Source: Candidatus Cibiobacter qucibialis (lineage in GTDB: Bacteria > Bacillota > Clostridia > Oscillospirales > Ruminococcaceae). Taken from it: a stretch of 40,379 bases of DNA. The stretch is taken from NCBI GenBank assembly GCA_004000625.1, contig SAUS01000017.1, positions 1 through 40,379 on the forward strand. Direction: 5' to 3'. Shown here piece by piece: positions 15,622 through 21,813 of the stretch. The stretch's first letter is position 1. The number at the start of each line of letters is the position of its first letter. The notes under the pieces are model-generated. The model saw only the letters and a list, made by a program, of their open reading frames with translations. It ran no database searches and was not told the DNA's origin. A program made the translations under genes and the position numbers.

Positions 15622-17582
15622 AGATCGGCCTCTTTCTCTGCAGGGAGCCGGTCGCGGTGGATGCCCTGCATGCGGTACATGGGGCGGGCACAGTCGATCA
15701 GTTCGTCAAATTCCGGCAGGTGGCCCTCCACTGCATCGCACAGCCAGTCCATATGCAGGATCTGCTCCGGGGTAAAGCCGGTGCGGCCCTCGTTCATCAC
15801 AGTACCGTTCTGCGCGGTAATATAGCAGGCAAACGGGTCAATGCTGCCCGCAATAATGCCGCTGCGCAGGATGTTGGCCAGGTGGCGCACATCATGGGGC
15901 AGCTCGCGGCTGAGCAGCACATCCATCACACCGCTGTTCATGCCCCACCAATAGTTGACGGCAGTACCGTCGGTGCCGGATTTATCGCGGGTCCAGCCGC
16001 CATCCAGCACGGTGCGCACCACGTTTTCATAGAACTGGCCCCAATGCCAAAACGGCGAAGCCAGATCCATCAGCGTGCCGCCGGGGCTGATGCGGAAAGT
16101 TCCGAACTCTCGCGCAGGGCGGAACGGCGTGGGGGTATCGCGCCCCGAGATCACCGTGATGCCCTGATTCTGGAAGGCCTGGATCGGGTCCCCCGGCAGG
16201 CAGGACCATTGCAGGCTGACCTTAACGCGCGGGTTGACCATCCGCGCGCCAAGGGCAAACGCATTGATGTTGGCCGGAACGCCAAAGGTGGGTGTATCCG
16301 CCACATAGCCCACGCGGTCCTCCCGCGCCACAGCGGCAGCAATGGCGCCGGTGATGAACTTTGCCTCATACACGCGGCTGTAATAGGTGCGGATGGAAGC
16401 ATACGGCATATCGACCGAGCAGTTCAGGATGCGCACATCCGGGTGGCGCAGCGCCGCGCGCAGCGAAGCCCCCACCAGTTTTGGCGAGGTTGTAAACACC
16501 ATATCCGCGCCGTCCTGGATGGCTTTTTCCACCAGTTCATCGGCATTTTTGCCCGGCTCTGCGCCATGATAAGCCACGGTTTCCACCTTGCCGGCAAACA
16601 CCTGGTCCAGCTGGGTACGGCCAAACTCGTGCTGGCTGGTCCAGGTAGAAGTTTCCGGCGTGCGCTCGTTGACAAACGCTACTTTCAAGTGGCTGGGCTC
16701 ACTGCGGATCCCCGGCAGGATGCGGTCCAGCAGGCTGTTCTTTTTGGCCGGGGCGGACGGCTGGGTGCTGAGCTTGACCGGTTCCGGGCGCTCCAGCGCC
16801 AGAACGTTATCCCACACAGCGTCAATAGCTGCGGCAAACTGGGCGGGACTATAGGTTTTCAGCTCATCCAACTTATACAAGCGGAGCAACAGCAGCATAA
16901 CATCCGCCGGGGTGGTGCGCATTTTATCGCCGCCGTGGGCATTATAAGCCTTGGTGATCCAGTTCATCAGGCTGACAACTTCCGCCTTATCGTCTGCGGT
17001 CCACTTTTCATCCGGCGCTTTGCCCAGCGCTTTCTGCAAGCGGGCAAAGCTGCCCTCCTGCGTAAAGTGCAGCCGGTACAGCCCGCACAAAGGGTAATAC
17101 TCCATGAACTCGTAATATTCACGAATTTCCGGCGTATCATTGAACCGCGGCACAACGCGGGTAACGGTGGCAAAAATAGAATCCGCGCCAAAATATTTCA
17201 GCACACTGACACGTTTGTTGCCCTCTTGGACATAAAAGCGGCCCATGTACTCATATGCTTTAATGGCATCGTGGATGCCCTCTTCCATATGGGCCATGCA
17301 CAGGGAAAGCCACTTGCTGGCAAACTCAGTGTCTTCGGGCAGCAGCGGCATAAAGTTGGAAGCAAACGCCATGGTGCGGCCGGTGGTTTTGGTGCCTACC
17401 ACATAATCCAACGGTATTTCAATGGTGCCAAGCGGTATCTGGCTTTCGGTATCTGTTTTTTCCAGCAGTTCATCCAACGCAGGCAGATAGGGGTATTTGC
17501 CTGCCGCTGTCTTTTCACGGTAATCGCGCATGCCCGATCTTTGAGCGCGGTTGTATTCATCTATGGCTTCTATACGCTGCAT
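15618..17582 (-). CDS. Cytoplasmic ParB-like / BMP (PnrA-like) ligand-binding fusion protein
   Basis: A 654-aa protein with two recognisable parts. Residues about 45-145 resemble a ParB/sulfiredoxin-like fold, with IPLDYVVGTKTTGR and the motif VQEGNKRVSVLKYFG (118-132). A linker follows, and from about 305 a BMP/PnrA-like periplasmic-binding domain runs to about 570 (KVAFVNERTP, VGYVADTPTFGVPANINAFA, ISPGGTLMDLA). PnrA domains bind purine nucleosides in surface lipoproteins, but here there is no signal peptide, lipobox or membrane segment, so it should be cytoplasmic. No permease or ATPase lies nearby. A role as an intracellular ligand sensor is inference. GGAGGAGG precedes the ATG. It overlaps the phosphoesterase gene by 4 bases. 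Confidence 0.75.
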   Translation of the reverse strand: MQRIEAIDEYNRAQRSGMRDYREKTAAGKYPYLPALDELLEKTDTESQIPLGTIEIPLDYVVGTKTTGRTMAFASNFMPLLPEDTEFASKWLSLCMAHMEEGIHDAIKAYEYMGRFYVQEGNKRVSVLKYFGADSIFATVTRVVPRFNDTPEIREYYEFMEYYPLCGLYRLHFTQEGSFARLQKALGKAPDEKWTADDKAEVVSLMNWITKAYNAHGGDKMRTTPADVMLLLLRLYKLDELKTYSPAQFAAAIDAVWDNVLALERPEPVKLSTQPSAPAKKNSLLDRILPGIRSEPSHLKVAFVNERTPETSTWTSQHEFGRTQLDQVFAGKVETVAYHGAEPGKNADELVEKAIQDGADMVFTTSPKLVGASLRAALRHPDVRILNCSVDMPYASIRTYYSRVYEAKFITGAIAAAVAREDRVGYVADTPTFGVPANINAFALGARMVNPRVKVSLQWSCLPGDPIQAFQNQGITVISGRDTPTPFRPAREFGTFRISPGGTLMDLASPFWHWGQFYENVVRTVLDGGWTRDKSGTDGTAVNYWWGMNSGVMDVLLSRELPHDVRHLANILRSGIIAGSIDPFACYITAQNGTVMNEGRTGFTPEQILHMDWLCDAVEGHLPEFDELIDCARPMYRMQGIHRDRLPAEKEADL

Positions 17583-17647
17583 CCTGTGCCTCCTCCTGCT
17601 GTTGTGGTTCCGTCATTTTTTCTTATTCTGTGGGCATGTATGTTGTA

Positions 17648-17676
17648 ATTATACCATATCCCGCAGGGCTTTGCAC
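17648..17676 (-). promoter_or_regulatory. Probable extended -10 promoter of the ParB-like/PnrA gene
   Basis: On the minus strand TGGTATAAT provides an extended -10 (TATAAT at 17648-17653). The -35 region 17 bases further out (GTGCAA, 17671-17676) is poor. Confidence 0.45.
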
Positions 17677-17746
17677 CCTTTTTATGCCGGAAACCGGCAT
17701 CCTGCCCGCTTGACATAAATTTTACACAAAACCTGTGGTGCAGGTC

Positions 17747-17775
17747 TTGCGGCATATCGCGGATTCTTGTATAAT
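17747..17775 (+). promoter_or_regulatory. Promoter of the small multidrug export protein gene
   Basis: TTGCGG (17747-17752), a 17-base spacer and TATAAT (17770-17775), 46 bases before the start codon. Confidence 0.6.
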
Positions 17776-17821
17776 AAAATTCGTATGCAAATTTGACATC
17801 AATCAACTGCGAGGTACTGGA

Positions 17822-18301
17822 ATGCTTAAGAAATACCTGACTGTATTTTTTGTTTCGATGGTTCCCCTGATCGAACTGCGCGGCGCAATCCCCTATGGCG
17901 TAATTTTTGGTCTGCCGCTGTGGAGCACCTACATCATTGCCATCATCGGCAACATGATCCCGGTGCCGTTTATCTTTTTGTTTGCGCGCAAGATCCTGGA
18001 ATGGGGCGCTGACAAACCGGTGATCGGCAAGTTTTTCACTTTCTGCCTGGAAAAAGGCCACAAGGGCGGCCAAAAGCTGAAAGCCACCGCCGGCCGCGGC
18101 CTTTTTATTGCTCTGCTGCTGTTTGTGGGCATTCCCCTGCCCGGCACCGGCGCATGGACCGGCACCCTGGCCGCCAGCCTACTGGATATGGATTTCAAGG
18201 AAAGCGTTCTGGCCTGCATGGGCGGCGTTCTGCTGGCAGGCTGCATTATGGGCGTACTGAGCACTTTGGGCATTTCCGCTTTTGGTGCAATCGCCGGTTG
18301 A
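17822..18301 (+). CDS. Small multi-drug export protein family (COG2426) membrane protein
   Basis: A 159-aa integral membrane protein. The N-terminus VFFVSMVPLIELRGAIPYG and the central GIPLPGTGAWTGTLAA are hallmark segments of the COG2426 (small multi-drug export) family. About four or five hydrophobic segments are visible. Family members are annotated as exporters, but direct evidence for transport is thin. The start at 17822 has GAGG upstream and begins at the conserved MLKKY; the longer frame from 17735 runs through the promoter. It is alone on the plus strand, ending at a bidirectional terminator shared with the ABC ATPase gene. Confidence 0.85.
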   Translation: MLKKYLTVFFVSMVPLIELRGAIPYGVIFGLPLWSTYIIAIIGNMIPVPFIFLFARKILEWGADKPVIGKFFTFCLEKGHKGGQKLKATAGRGLFIALLLFVGIPLPGTGAWTGTLAASLLDMDFKESVLACMGGVLLAGCIMGVLSTLGISAFGAIAG

Positions 18302-18324
18302 TTTTTTCCCTGATTGTATATGAC

Positions 18325-18354
18325 AAAAAGCAGCCTCCGCGGGGGCTGCTTTTT
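18325..18354. terminator. Bidirectional terminator
   Basis: AAAAAGCAGCC (18325-18335) pairs with GGCTGCTTTTT (18344-18354), with T runs on both strands. It separates the converging exporter and ABC ATPase genes. Confidence 0.92.
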
Positions 18355-18363
18355 GTTATTATT

Positions 18364-19182
18364 TTACTGGGCCGTCTCTTCCTGCCTGCTCAACAGGATG
18401 CGGTCATTATCCAACCGGCGGCCCACATTTTTGGCGAACTGATCCAGCAGGCCGTCCACCGTGGTGTTCGCGCGTTCTTCCCCGCTGATATCCAGCACAA
18501 TGTGGCCGGAATCCATCATCAGCGTGCGGTTGCCCAATTCCAGGGCGGCGTGCATGTTGTGGGTAATCATCAGGCAGGTGATGTGGTTTTCGGCCACAAT
18601 TTTCTTGGTCAGCTCCAGCACCTTATCTGCGGTGGCGGGGTCCAGGGCCGCAGTGTGCTCGTCCAGCAACAGCAATTTGGGGGTAACCAGGGTGGCCATC
18701 AATAGGGTCAGCGCCTGGCGCTGGCCGCCGGAAAGCAGGCCGACCGGCTGTTTCATCCTGTTCTCCAGCCCCAAGCCCAGCTGGACCAGCCGATCGGTAA
18801 ACAGTTCGCGGTCCGCCTTGGTAATGCGGGAAAACGGCGAAGTATGGGTGGAAGCGCGCAGATAGGCCAGAGCCAGATTTTCCTCAATGGTCATATTGGG
18901 GGCAGTGCCTTTGAGCGGGTCCTGGAACAGGCGGCCAATCGCCTTGGAGCGGCGGAAATCCGGCTGGAAGGTCATATCCACCCCATCCAGCAGAATGCTG
19001 CCGGTATCCGGAATAAAGCTGCCTGCAATGGCATTGAACAAGGTGGATTTGCCCGCGCCGTTGGAACCCACAATGGTAGCGAACTCGCCGCTTTCCATAT
19101 GCAGATTGATATCGGTCAGCGCTTTTTTCTCGTTCACCGTACCGGGGTTAAAGGTCATACTGACATGGTTCAGATCAAGCAT
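18364..19182 (-). CDS. ABC transporter ATP-binding protein (probable tryptophan uptake, TrpZ-like)
   Basis: A 272-aa ABC ATPase. Walker A is GSNGAGKST, the signature is LLSGGQRQAL, Walker B is LLLLDEHTAALD and the switch is ITHN. The pattern resembles ATPases of the COG2984/COG4120/COG1101 uptake systems. The start at 19182 follows GAAAGGGGG and overlaps the permease stop by 8 bases; a longer frame to 19230 has no ribosome binding site. Third gene of the T-box-controlled operon. Tryptophan is inferred from the T-box specifier, not from this protein. Confidence 0.88.
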   Translation of the reverse strand: MLDLNHVSMTFNPGTVNEKKALTDINLHMESGEFATIVGSNGAGKSTLFNAIAGSFIPDTGSILLDGVDMTFQPDFRRSKAIGRLFQDPLKGTAPNMTIEENLALAYLRASTHTSPFSRITKADRELFTDRLVQLGLGLENRMKQPVGLLSGGQRQALTLLMATLVTPKLLLLDEHTAALDPATADKVLELTKKIVAENHITCLMITHNMHAALELGNRTLMMDSGHIVLDISGEERANTTVDGLLDQFAKNVGRRLDNDRILLSRQEETAQ

Positions 19183-20092
19183 GGGTCTTGCCCCCTTTCT
19201 GGCTGACGGCACGGCGGCGGCGCAGCGCAAGGTTCTTTTTCAGGGCCGGGGCCGCAATGGCCAGCGCCACAATGACGGCAGAAATCAGTTTCAGGCACTC
19301 GCTGGGAACATTGGCACGCAGGGCCAACGCAATGATAAAGCGGTAGATCACGCTGCCCGCCACAGCCGCAGCCGCTTTGACCCACATACCGCCGCGGCCA
19401 AACAGCGTTTCGCCAATAATCAGCGAAGCCAGACCGATGACCACCATGCCAGTGCCCAGGTTGATATCGGCGGATTTCTGGTACTGAGCCAGAACCGCGC
19501 CGGAAAGCGAGGTCATGGCGTTGGAAACGCAAAGGCCCACCGTGATGGTGAACGCCGTGTTGATGGAGGAAGCGCGCACCATATCCGGGTTATCGCCGGT
19601 AGCGCGGATGGAAAGACCAAGCCGGGTGCCAAGGAATAGAATCAGCAGCGCACAGGCCACGACTGTGACCGTGACGGCAACAATGAGTTTATAGGGAGAT
19701 TTTTCGCCAAACAGGGCGCGGGCCATAGTGAACACTGTCTCAGTTTTCAGCATGGGAACGTTGGAAGAAAAGCCCATGATGGCAAGGTTTACGGTGTAAA
19801 GCCCGGTATTGGTAATAATACCCGCCAAAATGGACGGCACGCCCAGGTGGGTTTGCAGGAACGCGGTGACAAACCCGGCGCAGGCACCGGCCAGCATGGC
19901 CAGCACAAAACCAAGGAACGGATGCCCCGCCACTGCGGCGGTAGCCGACACGGCACAGCCAAGGGTGAACGCGCCATCGGTGGTCATATCGGCAATATTC
20001 AGCACACGGAAGCTCAAAAACAGTGCCATGGCCACAAGGGCGTAAATAAAGCCCAGCTCCAATGCGCTTTGCACAATGGCAAGGGTAAACAT
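19175..20092 (-). CDS. ABC transporter permease (probable tryptophan uptake, TrpY-like)
   Basis: A 305-aa permease of the branched-chain amino acid transporter type (COG4120), with eight or nine hydrophobic segments. The segment FRVLNIADMTTDGAFTLG is typical of these permeases. The ATG at 20092 has AAAGGAG upstream, whereas the longer frame from 20146 starts inside an AT-rich repeat. It sits 195 bases after the binding-protein gene, with a hairpin-rich repeat between, and overlaps the ATPase gene by 8 bases. Product level relative to the binding protein may be lowered by those hairpins (inference). Confidence 0.88.
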   Translation of the reverse strand: MFTLAIVQSALELGFIYALVAMALFLSFRVLNIADMTTDGAFTLGCAVSATAAVAGHPFLGFVLAMLAGACAGFVTAFLQTHLGVPSILAGIITNTGLYTVNLAIMGFSSNVPMLKTETVFTMARALFGEKSPYKLIVAVTVTVVACALLILFLGTRLGLSIRATGDNPDMVRASSINTAFTITVGLCVSNAMTSLSGAVLAQYQKSADINLGTGMVVIGLASLIIGETLFGRGGMWVKAAAAVAGSVIYRFIIALALRANVPSECLKLISAVIVALAIAAPALKKNLALRRRRAVSQKGGKTHA

Positions 20093-20114
20093 AAGCGTTG
20101 CTCCTTTGCATGTA

Positions 20115-20285
20115 AAAATAATAAGTAATAAAGAATAATGAATCATTGCAGTGTACCACCCACGGCGCTTTTTTAATCAGGTATGCAGCCCCGGCGGGAT
20201 TTTTCTCTCGCCGGAGCTGCATTCCTGTTTTTATTGTGGTACTGCTGGCACCACACCTGCATTATTCTTTTTCATTCTTTTAGGT
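20115..20285. repeat. AT-rich palindromic element, copy 1
   Basis: The left end (around 20115-20155, with AAGAATAATGAATCATTGCA) and right end (around 20255-20281, CTGCATTATTCTTTTTCATT) are inverted copies. Inside lies a GC hairpin, GCAGCCCCGGCG...CGCCGGAGCTGC (20185-20220). It resembles the elements at 33421-33598 and 37278-37360 and occupies the gap between the binding-protein and permease genes. Confidence 0.65.
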
Positions 20286-20287
20286 TC

Positions 20288-21328
20288 TTACTGCTGGGTG
20301 GTAACTTCCACAACCTGGCTGACCATATCACTGAAAGCGGCGTAATCAATGCCCAGAGCGGCGGCAGTTTCGGTGTTGACGGTGATGATGCCGCCATCCA
20401 TTACATGGTATTCAGGAACGTTGCCGCTTTCCAGGATATCCAGCACCATATCAGCGGTGTAGGTGCCAAGTTCGGTATAGTTGACTCCGCAGGTTGCAAA
20501 GGCACCGGCGGTAACAAAGCTGTCGGCACCGGTGTAGAACGGGATACCCGCTTCGGTCAGCGTCTCGGAAACAGCAGCTGCGGCGGCCATAACCACGTTA
20601 TCGGTCGGGGTAAACACAGCGTCAGCCTTGCCCACCATATTGGCGGCGGCGCTCATGATTTCATCGTTGGTGTTGCCGGTGCCTTCCACATAAGCGATGC
20701 CCTTTTCATCCAGGTAAGCCTTTGCTTCGGCAATGGGGGTGGTGGAATTGGCTTCGGAATTGGAGTACAGCAAGCCAACAGTCTTGACATCCGGGTTGAT
20801 TGCCAGCATCATATCCAGGATGAACTGGGTGTTCAGCGCGTCAGAAGTACCGGTGACATAATCCAGGCCGGTGAGGTCTGCAGCGGCAGGGTCGCTGATA
20901 GCGGCGTACACAACAGGAATCTGATCTTCGGCGCAGGCATTGGCCATGCACTGGGCTGCCAGGGTGGCAATGGGCACCACCGCATCATATCCATCGGAAA
21001 CCACCTGGGTGCCGATCTGGTTCAGCGTAGTAGCGTCGTTCTGGCCGTTAAAATCTTTGTACTCAATGGTAATGCCCTTTTCGGCGGCTTTGGCGTCCAG
21101 CTCTGCTTCCACAGCGGTGCGGATCTCATCCAGGCTGGCGTGGTCCAGCTGCTGGACCACCGCAATTTTGTAAGACTTTGCGGTATCATCTGCGGCAGCA
21201 GCTTCGCTGCTGGAAGCTGCTGCGGTATCGGCGCTGGAGGTAGCGGTAGAAGTGGTGGCGGTGGAACCACAGGCGGCGAGGGTGGCGAGCATAGCGGCGG
21301 CGGACAGAACAGCAACAAACTTTTTCAT
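20288..21328 (-). CDS. ABC transporter substrate-binding lipoprotein (COG2984, TrpX-like)
   Basis: A 346-aa lipoprotein. The signal peptide ends in the lipobox LAAC with Cys20, followed by a Ser/Thr/Ala-rich linker to about residue 50. The binding domain (KIAVVQQLDHASLDEIRTA, VVYAAISDPAAADL, DVKTVGLLYSNSEANS) matches COG2984, a family that in Bacillota is often regulated by tryptophan T-boxes and named TrpX. First gene of the operon, read from a T-box leader with a UGG specifier, so tryptophan is the most likely ligand (inference). AAAGGAG lies upstream of the ATG. Confidence 0.88.
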   Translation of the reverse strand: MKKFVAVLSAAAMLATLAACGSTATTSTATSSADTAAASSSEAAAADDTAKSYKIAVVQQLDHASLDEIRTAVEAELDAKAAEKGITIEYKDFNGQNDATTLNQIGTQVVSDGYDAVVPIATLAAQCMANACAEDQIPVVYAAISDPAAADLTGLDYVTGTSDALNTQFILDMMLAINPDVKTVGLLYSNSEANSTTPIAEAKAYLDEKGIAYVEGTGNTNDEIMSAAANMVGKADAVFTPTDNVVMAAAAAVSETLTEAGIPFYTGADSFVTAGAFATCGVNYTELGTYTADMVLDILESGNVPEYHVMDGGIITVNTETAAALGIDYAAFSDMVSQVVEVTTQQ

Positions 21329-21402
21329 GGTAAAAGCTCCTTTTTATCATTCACATTTAAGGTGTATCGGCGGTTTGTTCCCGGCAGTGCCGGGGCGGGC
21401 AA

Positions 21403-21456
21403 TCAGTTTGCCCGGCGCCATCGCTCCCGCATGGTGGTAATACTTTGCTTTTTCAT
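21403..21456 (-). CDS. Putative 17-codon upstream ORF (leader peptide candidate)
   Basis: Between the T-box terminator and the binding-protein gene, a short frame reads MKKQSITTMRERWRRAN and then a stop. AGGAG lies 7 bases before its ATG, as good a ribosome binding site as the downstream genes have. It contains one Trp codon flanked by CGA, CGC and CGG arginine codons. Two GC hairpins follow its stop region (CGGGCAA/TTGCCCG and CCCGGCA/TGCCGGG). Whether it is translated or regulatory is unknown; it could be fortuitous. Confidence 0.4.
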   Translation of the reverse strand: MKKQSITTMRERWRRAN

Positions 21457-21493
21457 GGTGTTACTCCTGTTTGTGGTCTGTGCCGGGTATAAC

Positions 21494-21532
21494 AAAAAGC
21501 CCTTGCACAGAAATAGCTTTCTGTGCAAGGGC
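21494..21532 (-). terminator. T-box regulated terminator
   Basis: A perfect 15-bp stem GCCCTTGCACAGAAA/TTTCTGTGCAAGGGC (21499-21532) with a 4-base loop and a T run (A run at 21494-21498 on plus). It is the off state of the T-box. Confidence 0.9.
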
Positions 21533-21770
21533 AGATCAATCAAATAATCTGTGGTGCCACCTTGCTTGCTGTGCCATAAACTGCACAGCCGCTCTGCGGA
21601 GAACTAACATTCCCCTGCCCTGTAACGGAGGCTTCCGTCAACGGATACTCAGCCCAGCTTTTCCCCGTGCCCTCGGCGAACCATTTATCCACTCCGCTTA
21701 CCACCCCGTTCCCAGCATCGGGGGCTCTCTGTGCGTGCGCCTGTGGTTTTACTTTCGCTTCATTGGTTTA
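21494..21770 (-). ncRNA. T-box leader, probable tryptophan specificity
   Basis: On the minus strand the leader shows, in order, the AGAGAG motif (21725-21730), an apical hairpin CCCCG...CGGGG containing GATGCTGGGAA, and a specifier-loop sequence GGAGTGGATAAATGG with UGG (21689-21691) followed by a purine. The T-box core AAGGTGGCACCAC is at 21551-21563, and a 15-bp terminator with T run is at 21494-21532. The T-box bulge UGGC pairs with a GCCA tRNA end, fitting the G discriminator of bacterial tRNA-Trp. Uncharged tRNA-Trp should therefore turn on the downstream ABC transporter. Tryptophan is read from the specifier by eye; the exact loop register was not folded computationally. Confidence 0.88.
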
Positions 21771-21775
21771 AAGTA

Positions 21776-21804
21776 TTTATAGCACAAAGGCGCGGCCTTG
21801 TCAA
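21776..21804 (-). promoter_or_regulatory. Promoter of the T-box/ABC transporter operon
   Basis: On the minus strand, TTGACA (21799-21804), a 17-base spacer and TATAAA (21776-21781). It lies directly after the LCP-gene stop. Confidence 0.85.
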
Positions 21805-21813
21805 CGGGGAATT

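Noticed and set aside
15657..17648. Long plus-strand reading frame (663 codons) opposite the ParB-like/PnrA gene
   Set aside because: A shadow frame with low-complexity His/Gln/Arg-rich translation; the minus-strand protein has clear domains.
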